Below, piece after piece: positions 32,464 to 41,616 of a stretch of DNA of 64,000 nt. The number at the start of each line of letters is the position of its first letter. Position 1 is the first letter of the stretch. The stretch is taken from NCBI RefSeq assembly GCF_017311415.1, contig NZ_JAEKIS010000004.1:124001-188000 (forward strand). Direction: 5' to 3'. The notes under the pieces are model-generated. The model did not search any database. It was not told where the DNA came from and saw only the letters and a list, made by a program, of their open reading frames with translations. The stretch comes from Salipiger abyssi (GTDB lineage: Bacteria; Pseudomonadota; Alphaproteobacteria; Rhodobacterales; Rhodobacteraceae). A program made the translations under genes and the position numbers.

Positions 32464-33240
32464 ATGTCCCCATTGTTTTCGCTCGATGGCAAGACCGCCA
32501 TCATCACCGGATCGTCGCGCGGGATCGGTTACGCGATTGCGCTGGAAATGGCCCGGGCCGGGGCGCGCGTCGTGGTGTCCTCGCGCAAGCAGCCCGCCTG
32601 TGAGGAGGCCGCGGCCCGGATCAATGCCGAGACAGGCCGCGATGCCGCCACCGCGCTGGCGGCGAGTATCTCGGACAAGGCGGCGCTGCAATCGCTGGTC
32701 AAGCAAACCGAAGCGAGGCTCGGCCCGGTCGACATTCTGGTCTGCAATGCCGCCTCCAACCCTTATTACGGCCCCCTGACCGAGATCCCCGACGAGCGTT
32801 TCCGCAAGATCCTCGACAACAACGTCATCGCCAATAACTGGCTCATCGGCATGGTGCTGCCGCAGATGCGCGCCCGCAAGGAGGGCGCCATCGTCATCGT
32901 GTCTTCCATCGGCGGGTTGGTGGGCTCGCCCGTTATCGGTGCCTACAACATCTCCAAGGCCGCCGACATGCAGCTCGCCCGCAACTTGGCGGTCGAACTT
33001 GGCCCGGACAATATCCGCGTGAACTGCATCGCGCCGGGGCTGATCAAGACAGATTTCTCAAAGGCGCTTTGGGACGATCCCGAAACCTACGGCACCTATA
33101 TGCGCGCCACGCCGCTCAAGCGCATGGGCGCGCCGAATGAAATTGCGGGCGCGGCGGTGTTCCTCGCCGCGCCCGCCGGGGCGTTCGTGACCGGCCAGAC
33201 CCTGGTCGTGGATGGAGGAACGACGATCCAGGGAGTCTGA
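32464..33240 (+). CDS. Short-chain dehydrogenase/reductase (SDR)
   Basis: The 258-residue protein is a classical SDR with cofactor motif ITGSSRGIGYAIA, NAA-type motif VCNAASNPYYG, catalytic Ser in VIVSSIGGLVGS, Tyr-x3-Lys in YNISKAAD and C-terminal PAGAFVTGQTLVVDGGTTI. Arg in the glycine-rich loop suggests NADP(H) is possible. Within this cluster it may reduce or oxidise a keto/hydroxyacyl group, as LvaD does in the levulinate pathway; that is inference. It follows the second gntR gene by 35 bp and converges on an acyl-CoA dehydrogenase gene. Confidence 0.92.
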   Translation: MSPLFSLDGKTAIITGSSRGIGYAIALEMARAGARVVVSSRKQPACEEAAARINAETGRDAATALAASISDKAALQSLVKQTEARLGPVDILVCNAASNPYYGPLTEIPDERFRKILDNNVIANNWLIGMVLPQMRARKEGAIVIVSSIGGLVGSPVIGAYNISKAADMQLARNLAVELGPDNIRVNCIAPGLIKTDFSKALWDDPETYGTYMRATPLKRMGAPNEIAGAAVFLAAPAGAFVTGQTLVVDGGTTIQGV

Positions 33241-33255
33241 CCGGACAGGGGCCGC

Positions 33256-34530
33256 TTACGCGGTTCCCGTTGCGATGCTTGTCAGCAAAGGATCGCCCCA
33301 TTGTGCCCCGCCGCTCGGCTGGTTGCTGCCGGACTGACGCTTGAATTCCAGCCTGGCGAGCTGGTCGCGATGTACCTCGTCGGGCCCGTCGGCCAGACGC
33401 AGCAGGCGCGCGGTCGCATAGGCGGCCGCGAGGCCGAAATCATTGCTGGTGCCGCCGCCGCCAAAGGCCTGAATCGCCCAGTCGATGACCTTTTGCGCCA
33501 TGTTCGGCACCGCGATCTTGATCATCGCGATCTCGGGCTTGGCCTGCTTGTTGCCGACCGTGTCCATCATATGGGCCGCGCGCAGCGTCAGCAGGCGCGA
33601 CTGCTCGATCATGATGCGCGCTTCCGCCACCCGCTCGCGGGTGACCGAATGCTCCGAGATCGGCTTGCCGAAGGCGAAGCGCTGTTCGGTGCGCAGGCAC
33701 ATCTTGGCCAGCGACCGCTCGGCCAGCCCAATCAGACGCATGCAGTGGTGGATGCGCCCCGGCCCAAGCCGGCCCTGCGCGATCTCGAAACCGCGCCCCT
33801 CGCCCAGAAGGATGTTCGACGCGGGCACGCGGACATCTTCGAAGATCACTTCCGCCGCCCGGTCGGGCACGCCGTAATAGCCGAAGACCGGCAGCGAGCG
33901 CAGCACTTTCACACCGGGCGTGTCCTTGGGCACCAGGATCATCGACTGCTGCCGATAGGTCTCCGCCTCCGGGTCGGTCTTGCCCATGAAGATCATGATC
34001 TTGCAGCGCGGATCGGTCGCGCCTGTCGTGTACCATTTGCGCCCGTTGATGACATATTCGTCGCCCTCGCGAACGATGGAACTTCGGATATTGCGCGCAT
34101 CCGACGAGGCAACATCGGGCTCGGTCATGGCAAAGGACGACCGGATTTCGCCGGCGAGCAGCGGTTTGAGCCATTTCTCCTGATGCTCGGGCGTGCCGTA
34201 GCGGGCGATGACCTCCATATTGCCGGTGTCCGGCGCCGAGCAGTTGAACACCTCCGGCGCCAGATGCGACCGGCCCATGATCTCGCAAAGCGGCGCGTAT
34301 TCGAGATTGCTCAGCCCGGCGCCGTAATCGCTTGCCGGCAGGAACAGGTTCCACAGACCGGCGGCGCGGGCGAGCGGTTTCAGCTCCTCGACGATGGGCT
34401 GCACGCCCCAGGGGCCGATCTCTTCGGACTCCCGGTAAAAGCGCGTTTCGTTGGGGTAGATATGCTCCTCCATGAAATCGAGCAGCTTCTCTTCAAGCTC
34501 CACCGTCCGGTGGGATTTTTCGGGGATCAT
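33256..34530 (-). CDS. Acyl-CoA dehydrogenase of the ACAD10/11-LvaC type
   Basis: The 424-residue flavoprotein has [34 protein letters not shown] and [20 protein letters not shown], the typical signature of ACAD10/11-like enzymes, and ends with [20 protein letters not shown] and [14 protein letters not shown]. Such enzymes can work with the APH kinase to turn 4-phosphoacyl-CoA into enoyl-CoA. The segment usually read as FGYDDAPHGHAEV is [13 protein letters not shown] here, so specificity may differ. Start chosen at 34530 ([10 protein letters not shown]), preceded by GAAGGAG. A TATAAT -10 box (34600-34595) overlaps a palindromic operator upstream. Confidence 0.9.
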   Translation of the reverse strand: MIPEKSHRTVELEEKLLDFMEEHIYPNETRFYRESEEIGPWGVQPIVEELKPLARAAGLWNLFLPASDYGAGLSNLEYAPLCEIMGRSHLAPEVFNCSAPDTGNMEVIARYGTPEHQEKWLKPLLAGEIRSSFAMTEPDVASSDARNIRSSIVREGDEYVINGRKWYTTGATDPRCKIMIFMGKTDPEAETYRQQSMILVPKDTPGVKVLRSLPVFGYYGVPDRAAEVIFEDVRVPASNILLGEGRGFEIAQGRLGPGRIHHCMRLIGLAERSLAKMCLRTEQRFAFGKPISEHSVTRERVAEARIMIEQSRLLTLRAAHMMDTVGNKQAKPEIAMIKIAVPNMAQKVIDWAIQAFGGGGTSNDFGLAAAYATARLLRLADGPDEVHRDQLARLEFKRQSGSNQPSGGAQWGDPLLTSIATGTA

Positions 34531-34582
34531 CCAGGTCTCCTTCATAGATGATATCGACCGCGCCAGAACGCTGCCATACATA

Positions 34583-34597
34583 ATCGTCAGACGAATT
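34583..34597. promoter_or_regulatory. Operator copy 1: palindrome TCGTCAGACGA at the acyl-CoA dehydrogenase promoter
   Basis: The sequence ATCGTCAGACGAATT contains the perfect 11-bp inverted repeat TCGTC-A-GACGA. It overlaps the minus-strand TATAAT at 34600-34595 and lies 53-67 bp before the start codon, so a bound protein would block transcription. The pattern fits GntR/FadR-type sites (GT-M-N-K-AC). An exact 15-bp copy occurs at 44905-44919. Confidence 0.7.
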
Positions 34598-34674
34598 ATA
34601 CCGACGAAAACCCGCGAGTCGAACGCTTTCGTCACCCGCGCCTTTCGAATTTCATTGCCGTTCCGCGCCCGGGT

Positions 34675-35451
34675 TCAAAAGCTGCGCTGAAGCTTCGCCA
34701 TACCGCCGATCCAGCGGTCGTAATTCTCGGCTTTGCGCCGCATATACTCCGCCACCTGATCGTGCGGCAGGATGACGAAACGCTCCTCGCGGATGCCCTC
34801 CAGCGCGACGCGCGCCACATCCTCCGCCGACATCACCCCGTCATTCGACTGCGGCCCGGTCTCCAGCGCGCGCAGCATCGCCGTGTCCACGCCCTGCGGG
34901 CAGAGCACCGAGACACGGATGCCATCGTCGCGATGGGTGAAGGCGAGGTTTTCGGCGAACCCGATGGCGGCGTGTTTGGTCGTGGCATAGGCCGCGCTGC
35001 CGATCTGGTTCAGAAGGCCCGCCGCCGACACCGTCTGGAGAAAATATCCGCCGCGCCGCGCACGCATGCCGGGGATCAGCAGGCGCGCCGCGCGTACATG
35101 CGCAAGAACGTTCACTTCCCAGGATTTCCGCCAGATCTCTTCCGGCTGTCCGGCGGCGTTTTCAAAACTTGTATCGAAACCTGCCGCAACACCGGCATTG
35201 GAGCAGAACAGGTCTATGGACCCATGTTCGGACTCGACCGCTGCAATGGTTGCCTCCAGATCCCGTGGATCGGAGACATCGCAAGTATGCGCACTGCCGC
35301 CACAAAGCGCGGCCACCTCGGCTGCCGAGCCGGCATCGAGATCGCAAACCGCCACATGCCGCGCGCCCGCTTCGGCCAGCGCCAGCGCCAATTCCCTGCC
35401 GATACCGTTCCCGCCGCCCGTCACGACGGTGCAAATACCCTCAAGCTCCAT
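34675..35451 (-). CDS. Short-chain dehydrogenase/reductase (SDR)
   Basis: The 258-residue protein carries [20 protein letters not shown], acidic Asp of the NAD type ([12 protein letters not shown]), [10 protein letters not shown], catalytic Ser in [10 protein letters not shown] and Tyr-x3-Lys in [19 protein letters not shown] is the probable cofactor. A GGGGAGGGGCGG site precedes the ATG. The gene is the 3'-most of a run of minus-strand fatty-acid-type genes beginning at 41453; the operator-controlled dehydrogenase gene follows it. Confidence 0.91.
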   Translation of the reverse strand: MELEGICTVVTGGGNGIGRELALALAEAGARHVAVCDLDAGSAAEVAALCGGSAHTCDVSDPRDLEATIAAVESEHGSIDLFCSNAGVAAGFDTSFENAAGQPEEIWRKSWEVNVLAHVRAARLLIPGMRARRGGYFLQTVSAAGLLNQIGSAAYATTKHAAIGFAENLAFTHRDDGIRVSVLCPQGVDTAMLRALETGPQSNDGVMSAEDVARVALEGIREERFVILPHDQVAEYMRRKAENYDRWIGGMAKLQRSF

Positions 35452-35506
35452 ATGCTCCGCCCCTCCCCCTGGGCTGTGGCTGGATGTGTTGTTTCAGTGC
35501 CCCGTA

Positions 35507-37270
35507 TCAGCCGAAAATATGATCGGGCACGTCGCGGGTCAGCGTTCTGTCGTGCCGCAACGGCGCCAGCATCCCGGCGATCTTCGGCACTTCTGCGCCG
35601 TAGAAATACCGGCAGGCCCAGCGTTTTTCCTCGGCGATCTGCGGGTTCGCGCCCTGCCCGGCCGCCGCCGCCATATCCAGCCAGAGCCAGGCCACAACGA
35701 AATGACCGAACCCGTCCAGAAAGGCCGTGGCATTGGCCAGCGTCTCCGACGGGTTGGCGTAGGAGAGCATCTCTCCGACCAGCGTTTCGAAGAGCGCGCA
35801 ATGTTCGCGCAGTGTGTCGGCCTCATCCGGGAAGGCCGAGGCGGCTCTGGCGGTCTGGCGCACGGTTTCGAGAAAGGCGAACATCGCCTTGCCGTCATCG
35901 CCCAGGATCTTGCGCCCCACCAGGTCGATTGCCTGGATGCCTGTCGTGCCCTCGTGGATCGGGTTCAGACGGCTGTCGCGATAGAGCTGCTCGACGTCGA
36001 AATCCCGGGTGTAGCCATAGCCGCCATGGATCTGGATGGCCTGGTGCAGCGACACCAGCCCCTGCTCGGAAGGCCAGCTTTTGACCACCGGGGTCAGCAG
36101 GTCGAGCAACGCGGTATCCGCGCGCTCCTCCCGCGTTCGGATGCGGTCGCAGAGCAGGGCGGATCTGAGACACAGCGCCAGCGCGCCCTCGGCAATCGCC
36201 TTTTGCTGCAACAGCATGCGCCGCACATCGGGATGGCGCAGGATCGCGACCGGCGTCTCGCGCTGCTTGTCATGCACCGGCCGGCCCTGAATGCGTTCTG
36301 CCGCGTATTGCCGCGACAGCTCCCAGCCGCGATGGGCCATGGCCGCGCCGCTCAGGCCGACATTGATCCGCGCCTCGTTCATCATCTGGAACATGATGCG
36401 AAGGCCATCGCCTTCGTTGCCGACGCGCCAGCCGATGGCACCATCGCCGTCGCCGAAATTCAGCAGGCAATTCGGAGTGCCCCTGTATCCCATCTTGTGA
36501 TTCAGCCCCGCGACGGAGATATCGTTGCGCGCGGCCGGCGCGCCGGGCAATAGCTTCGGCACGATGAACAGGCTGGTGCCCTTGGGTCCGGGGCGGGTGC
36601 CGCCGCCCGGCTGAACGGCCTTGCCCAGAACGAGATGCACGATGTTCTCGGTCACATCGTGATCACCCGCCGAGATCCACATCTTGCGTCCGGAAATCCG
36701 GTATCGGTGGCCAAGCTCGTCTTTGCCCTCGGGTACGGCCCGGGTGGTCACATCCCCCAGGGAAGAGCCGACATCCGGCTCCGAAAGACACATGGTCCCC
36801 AGCGCCCGGCCTTCGAGCTGCGGGCGGGCGAAGGCGGCGATCTGCCCGGGCGTGCCGAAATCCAGAATGACCCGCGCATTGGCGGCGGAGAGCATGATAA
36901 AGGCCGAGCCGGCCACATTCGCCGCCATCAGACCCGACATCGCCGCCGTGGAAACCGATAGGGGAAGGCCCATGCCGCCGGCATCCACATCGACCGATGC
37001 CAGATGCAGCCCCGCTTCGAGATAGACCGCGAGTGCCTTGCGAAGATCTTCCTGAACGCGAACGGTGCCGTTCTCCAGCAGAGGTTCGTCGCGGTCCGTT
37101 GCCTTGTAGCAGGGCAGGAACTCGTTTGCGGAAATCGCCTGAGACAGGTCGAGGAATGCCGACCAGTCGTCGCGATCCTGCCCGGAAAAGGCCTCGCTGT
37201 CGGCCAGCTCATCGACCTTTAGCCAGTCGAAGAGAAGAAAGTCGAGCTCCCGCCGCATCGCATCCGTCAT
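35507..37270 (-). CDS. Large acyl-CoA dehydrogenase (about 590-residue class)
   Basis: The 587-residue enzyme belongs to the long acyl-CoA dehydrogenase class with a C-terminal extension. It has LGTMCLSEPDVGSSLGDVTT, RYRISGRKMWISAGDHD, and the catalytic-base region LNPIHEGTTGIQAIDLVGRK, where Glu in HEGT is the usual base. It should oxidise an acyl-CoA to enoyl-CoA with FAD. Start at 37270 (MTDAMRRELD) follows GGGAGGCGCGGGAG. It lies 28 bp after the enoyl-CoA hydratase on the same strand. Confidence 0.92.
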   Translation of the reverse strand: MTDAMRRELDFLLFDWLKVDELADSEAFSGQDRDDWSAFLDLSQAISANEFLPCYKATDRDEPLLENGTVRVQEDLRKALAVYLEAGLHLASVDVDAGGMGLPLSVSTAAMSGLMAANVAGSAFIMLSAANARVILDFGTPGQIAAFARPQLEGRALGTMCLSEPDVGSSLGDVTTRAVPEGKDELGHRYRISGRKMWISAGDHDVTENIVHLVLGKAVQPGGGTRPGPKGTSLFIVPKLLPGAPAARNDISVAGLNHKMGYRGTPNCLLNFGDGDGAIGWRVGNEGDGLRIMFQMMNEARINVGLSGAAMAHRGWELSRQYAAERIQGRPVHDKQRETPVAILRHPDVRRMLLQQKAIAEGALALCLRSALLCDRIRTREERADTALLDLLTPVVKSWPSEQGLVSLHQAIQIHGGYGYTRDFDVEQLYRDSRLNPIHEGTTGIQAIDLVGRKILGDDGKAMFAFLETVRQTARAASAFPDEADTLREHCALFETLVGEMLSYANPSETLANATAFLDGFGHFVVAWLWLDMAAAAGQGANPQIAEEKRWACRYFYGAEVPKIAGMLAPLRHDRTLTRDVPDHIFG

Positions 37271-37298
37271 CGCTCCCGCGCCTCCCGTAAAACCCCGT

Positions 37299-38096
37299 TC
37301 ACCTGCCGCGCCACTCAGGCGGGCGGCGTTCTTTGAAGGCGGTGGCACCTTCAAGCGCGTCCTCCGACGAGACCACCCTGTCCCAGGCGCGCCGGTTCGT
37401 GTGCCAGGCCACGGCCTCGCCCGCGCTTAGCGCATCGTCGATGACCGACTTGGTCTCCGACACCGCCAGCGGCGCGTTGCCCGCGATCTGGGCCGCGAGC
37501 CCGAGAGCGGTCGCCGACACCTCCTCCGGAGCCACCACCGCGTTCAGGAGGCCCAGATCAAAGGCCCGCTCCGCGGTGATCGGATTGCCGGTGAACAGCA
37601 TTTCGCGGGCGATGGCGGCCGGGATGCGCAGCGGCAGGCGGACGGCGCCGCCTCCGGCGGCGACGATCCCGCGCATGACCTCGGGAACGGAGAACCGCGC
37701 GCCCGTAGCGGCGACAGCCAGATCGCAGGCGAGTACGATTTCGAACCCGCCGGCAAAGGCGCCGCCGGCCTGCACCTCGGCGATCATCGGCTTGCGGCGC
37801 GGACGCCGGACGAAATGCGCAAAGCCATCGGCGGTATCGAGCCCCGGCCGCTCGCCCTCGCTGAAGGCTCCGAGATCCATGCCGGCGCAGAACACGGGGC
37901 CATTGCCACGCAGGATGGCGACGCGCAGGGCGTCATCATTCTCGAACGCCTCAACCGCTGCGGCAAAAGCATCGGCCATCTCGGTGTTGAAGGCGTTGCG
38001 CCGCTCGGGCCGGTTCAGAGTGATCACACCGATACGCGGGTCCGCCTCGGAGGGCGCGAGCGCGACGAGCGGGCCGGGGCTGTCGGAAACCGGCAT
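37299..38096 (-). CDS. Enoyl-CoA hydratase/isomerase family protein
   Basis: The 265-residue crotonase-fold protein has ITLNRPERRNAFNTEMADAF, oxyanion-hole segment GPVFCAGMDLGAF and AGGAFAGGFEIVLACDLAVA, then FSVPEVMRGIVAAGGGAVRL with one candidate catalytic Glu. It probably hydrates an enoyl-CoA or shifts its double bond. A GGAGGACAAAAG site precedes the ATG at 38096. Genes on both sides are same-strand beta-oxidation enzymes. Confidence 0.91.
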   Translation of the reverse strand: MPVSDSPGPLVALAPSEADPRIGVITLNRPERRNAFNTEMADAFAAAVEAFENDDALRVAILRGNGPVFCAGMDLGAFSEGERPGLDTADGFAHFVRRPRRKPMIAEVQAGGAFAGGFEIVLACDLAVAATGARFSVPEVMRGIVAAGGGAVRLPLRIPAAIAREMLFTGNPITAERAFDLGLLNAVVAPEEVSATALGLAAQIAGNAPLAVSETKSVIDDALSAGEAVAWHTNRRAWDRVVSSEDALEGATAFKERRPPEWRGR

Positions 38097-38136
38097 CTTT
38101 TGTCCTCCGTCTGTATTGCGTTGCGCGGGCGCGGGC

Positions 38137-39324
38137 TCAGAGTGCGGTTTCGAACAGGGCCGCAGCTCCCATGCCACCGCCCACGCACATGGTTACGACG
38201 ACATATTTCGCCTGCCGCCGCCGCCCTTCGATCAGCGCGTGACCCACCAGGCGGGCCCCGGTCATGCCATAGGGATGACCGATGGAGATGCCGCCGCCAT
38301 TCGGGTTGTAGCGCTCGGGATCAATGCCGAGATGATCGCGGCAATAGACCGCCTGACAGGCAAAGGCCTCATTGAGCTCCCAGACGCCGATATCGTCGAC
38401 CGTCAGCCCGTGGTTCCGCAGCAGTTTCGGAATGGCAAAGACCGGCCCGATGCCCATCTCCTCAGGCCCGCAGCCCGCCACGGCCATGCCCCGATAGGTG
38501 CCCAGCGGCGTCAGCCCGCGCCTTGCCGCAAGCGCGCTGTCCATGATCACGCAGGCCGAGGCACCGTCGGAAAGCTGCGAGGCATTGCCGGCGGTGACAG
38601 AGCCGCCCTCCAGCACCGGCACCAGCGAGGACAGACTGTCGAGCGTCGTCTGCGGGCGGTTGCCCTCGTCCTGCGTCAGGGTCACCTCGACCTCTGATAC
38701 TGCACCGGTCTCGCGGTCCTTAACGAGCATGGTCGTCGCGAAGGGCACGATCTCGTCATCGAACAGCCCCAGTTCCTGCGCGCGCGCCGTGCGGCGTTGC
38801 GACTCGAGCGCATATGCGTCCTGCGCCTCGCGACTGATGCCATAGCGGTCCGCCACGGTTTCGGCGGTTTGCAGCATAGGCATATATGCGGCGGGCACCC
38901 GGGCGACGACATTGGGGTCGGCCTCTTTCTGCACCCAGTCGAAATACGGGGTCTGCACCGCCGAGATATTCTCCTGCCCGCCGGCCAGCACCACATCCAT
39001 GCCGTCATGCACCACCTGTTTGGCGGCGGTGGCCACCGCCATCAGGCCCGAGGCGCATTGCCGGTCCATCGTCTGCGCCGCGACACTGACCGGAAGCCCG
39101 GCGGCAAAAACGGCGTTGCGGGCGAGGTTCATGCCGGCGGTTCCGGCGGACAGGACCGTGCCGAGCACGCAATCCTCGATCTCCGCCGGATCGACCCCGG
39201 CGCGCGCCACCGCCTGCGACAGTACGAACCCCGCTAGGCTGGGCGATTTCGTGCTGTTCAGCGATCCCCGAAACGCCTTGCCGATGCCGGTCCGGGCGGT
39301 GCTTACGATCACGGCTTCTCTCAT
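38137..39324 (-). CDS. Acetyl-CoA acetyltransferase / 3-ketoacyl-CoA thiolase
   Basis: The 395-residue thiolase has the active-site Cys in [15 protein letters not shown], the His in [20 protein letters not shown] and the second Cys in [16 protein letters not shown]. It catalyses thiolytic release of acetyl-CoA (or an acyl-CoA) from a 3-ketoacyl-CoA. The ATG overlaps the stop of the upstream bifunctional enzyme (ATGA), so FadJ-like and thiolase subunits are made together, as in fadBA operons. Confidence 0.95.
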   Translation of the reverse strand: MREAVIVSTARTGIGKAFRGSLNSTKSPSLAGFVLSQAVARAGVDPAEIEDCVLGTVLSAGTAGMNLARNAVFAAGLPVSVAAQTMDRQCASGLMAVATAAKQVVHDGMDVVLAGGQENISAVQTPYFDWVQKEADPNVVARVPAAYMPMLQTAETVADRYGISREAQDAYALESQRRTARAQELGLFDDEIVPFATTMLVKDRETGAVSEVEVTLTQDEGNRPQTTLDSLSSLVPVLEGGSVTAGNASQLSDGASACVIMDSALAARRGLTPLGTYRGMAVAGCGPEEMGIGPVFAIPKLLRNHGLTVDDIGVWELNEAFACQAVYCRDHLGIDPERYNPNGGGISIGHPYGMTGARLVGHALIEGRRRQAKYVVVTMCVGGGMGAAALFETAL

Positions 39325-41453
39325 CCCTGGGCCCTCTGTTGCTTGGATTGGTCTGTCCACTCGCTCAGGCGCCCGCCGATATCCGCGAGGTGGCGCAGCA
39401 GTGGCGAGACATCCCAGTATCCACGGGGGTTTCCGAACGTCTCCGCATAGTGATCGAGACGGTCGACCACGGTCCTCAGGCCGATCTCGTCGGCCATGAA
39501 CAGCGGCCCGCCGCGCCAGCGGGGAAAGCCGTAGCCATTGGCCCAGACGACATCTATGTCCGATCCGCGATAGGCGATCCCCTCCTCGAGAATCCGCGCC
39601 GCCTCGTTGACCATGGGAAAGAGCAGCCGCTCGAAGATCTCGGCCGCGTTAGGCGCCTGCTCCCGTTCGATTCCGAACTGCGCGGCCAGATGTTCGGCCA
39701 GCTCATGGGCATCGGGGTTGGGCAGCGCCTTGCGGCCCTCGTAGCGATAATAGCCCTGCCCGGTCTTCTGTCCGTGCAGGCCGGAAGCGAACATTTCGCG
39801 GCAGAGAATGCGATAGGACGGGTCGCGCGGGCCGGCGCCGGATTTGATCCATTCGATCACCGTGCGCGCGCCCACGTCGATCCCCGCCATGTCGAGCATG
39901 CGGCTGGGCCCCATCGCCATGCCCCAGACATCCGGGTTTTCGGCGACACCGTCGATCTCGCCCGGGGTGGCGCCCTCGAGCTGCATCGCTTCGCTCTCGC
40001 GCATATAGACCTCGGCCATGCGGTTGCCGATGAAGCCGTAGCAGACGCCGCTAACCACTACGGTCTTGCCGATCCTGCGGGCGAAATCCATTACGCCCCG
40101 CAGCACCTCGGGCGCCGTTTCCGCGCCGCGCACGATTTCGAGCAGCTTCATGATATGCGCGGGCGAAAAGAAGTGTGTGCCGATCACATCGCCGGCGCGC
40201 CCGCTTGCCGCCGCGATGGCATCGACATCGAGCGTCGACGTGTTGGTGGCGATGATCGCGCGTGGCTTGCAGACCTTGCCAAGCGATCCGGCGATACCGC
40301 ATTTGAGATCCATGTCCTCGAACACTGCTTCGATCACCAGATCCACGGCGCCGAGCGCGTCGAGCCCCACCGCGGCGGTCATCCGCTCCCGGCAGGCGCG
40401 CGCCGCTGTCTCGTCAAGCCGCCCGCGTCTGACCAGGGCGTCGAGCGTGTCCTGCACCTTCTGCATGCCCCGGTCGAGCGCCTCGCCATCCGCCTCGACC
40501 AGCGTGACCGGATAGCCCGCCATCGCCGCGGCGAGCGCGATTCCGGCGCCCATCGTGCCAATACCGAGCACCCCGACCGTTGCGATCCCGCGCGGCGCGG
40601 TCTGCTTGTCCAGCCCTGGAATGCGGGTGGCCGCGCGTTCCGCGAAGAACAGATAGCGCTGCGCCCGCGACGCCTGTGTCGGCACCAGCGCCTCGAAGGC
40701 GCGCATTTCGACCTCGATGCCTTCGGCGAAGGGCAGGTCGCGCGCGGCAGTCATTGCCGTAAGCGCGGCGTCATAGGCCGGCTGTCCGGGCTGTCCGGCA
40801 CGGGCTTCCAGCGCTGCGAGCGCGTCGGGCGCCGCCTCGGGCAGCGGCAGCGCCGAACAGCGGCGCGGCGCCTTGCCGGCAAGCGCATGCACCTGGGCGA
40901 TGGCGGCTGCTGTGAGGCGATCCGCGTCGACGATCCCGTCGATCAGACCGAGTGTCAGTGCCTCGTCCGTGCCGATGGTCTTGCCCGTCATGATCATATC
41001 CGTCGCCGCACTCAGGCCGACCAAGCGCGGCAGCCGCTGAGTGCCGTGCGAGCCGGGGATCAGGCCGAGCTTGATTTCGGGAAGGCCGAACTTGGTGCCT
41101 TGCGCGGCAATGCGGTGATGGCAGGCCAGAGCCAGCTCGACGCCGCCGCCCAGGGTCGTGCCGTGCAGCGCCGCGACCACCGGCCGCTCCTGCGCTTCGA
41201 GCCGTATCAGGAAGGCATTGAGCTTTTGCGAAGAGAAATCCGGCCGCTCGAAATCCGCGATCTCGCCACCGGCGACGAAGGTCCGCCCGCGTCCGTTGAT
41301 CACCAGACCGGCAAGCGCATCATTCGCCGCGAAGACCTCGAGCTGCGCAATCAGACCGTCGATGACCGCGCGCGACAATGCATTGACCGGGGGGTTGTCG
41401 ATGGTGAGAACGGCGACGCCCTGATCGACGGTAAGAAACACTGGCTCGCTCAT
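39321..41453 (-). CDS. Bifunctional enoyl-CoA hydratase / 3-hydroxyacyl-CoA dehydrogenase (FadB/FadJ-like)
   Basis: The 710-residue protein has an N-terminal crotonase domain (LTIDNPPVNALSRAVIDGLI, ALHGTTLGGGVELALACHHR) and a 3-hydroxyacyl-CoA dehydrogenase half with NAD motif VGVLGIGTMGAGIALAAAMA, ATNTSTLDVDAIAA and VIGTHFFSPAHIMKLLEIVR, plus the C-terminal helical domain. It performs hydration and NAD-dependent oxidation in beta-oxidation. Start at 41453 follows GAGGGAGGATC. It is the first gene of a minus-strand run reaching the 34675 SDR. Confidence 0.95.
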   Translation of the reverse strand: MSEPVFLTVDQGVAVLTIDNPPVNALSRAVIDGLIAQLEVFAANDALAGLVINGRGRTFVAGGEIADFERPDFSSQKLNAFLIRLEAQERPVVAALHGTTLGGGVELALACHHRIAAQGTKFGLPEIKLGLIPGSHGTQRLPRLVGLSAATDMIMTGKTIGTDEALTLGLIDGIVDADRLTAAAIAQVHALAGKAPRRCSALPLPEAAPDALAALEARAGQPGQPAYDAALTAMTAARDLPFAEGIEVEMRAFEALVPTQASRAQRYLFFAERAATRIPGLDKQTAPRGIATVGVLGIGTMGAGIALAAAMAGYPVTLVEADGEALDRGMQKVQDTLDALVRRGRLDETAARACRERMTAAVGLDALGAVDLVIEAVFEDMDLKCGIAGSLGKVCKPRAIIATNTSTLDVDAIAAASGRAGDVIGTHFFSPAHIMKLLEIVRGAETAPEVLRGVMDFARRIGKTVVVSGVCYGFIGNRMAEVYMRESEAMQLEGATPGEIDGVAENPDVWGMAMGPSRMLDMAGIDVGARTVIEWIKSGAGPRDPSYRILCREMFASGLHGQKTGQGYYRYEGRKALPNPDAHELAEHLAAQFGIEREQAPNAAEIFERLLFPMVNEAARILEEGIAYRGSDIDVVWANGYGFPRWRGGPLFMADEIGLRTVVDRLDHYAETFGNPRGYWDVSPLLRHLADIGGRLSEWTDQSKQQRAQG

Positions 41454-41573
41454 AAGATCCTCCCTCTTCTCCGGCTGGATATCGCGTTCCCGCATGCCGT
41501 TCTTGCGTTTAGCGTCACTCGCTTCGGAAAGTTTGCGGCGCGGTGTGGAGTACGCTGCCCGCATGCGGAAAGG

Positions 41574-41600
41574 AGGCCGCCGGCAAAGGCCGGACGGCCT
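41574..41600 (-). terminator. Stem-loop downstream of dctM
   Basis: AGGCCG-CCGG pairs with CCGG-A-CGGCCT around a 6-base loop (one bulged base). It lies 17 bp past the dctM stop and is followed on the minus strand by only a short CTTTCC run, so termination strength is uncertain. Confidence 0.4.
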
Positions 41601-41616
41601 GAAATGGCGATGCGGA

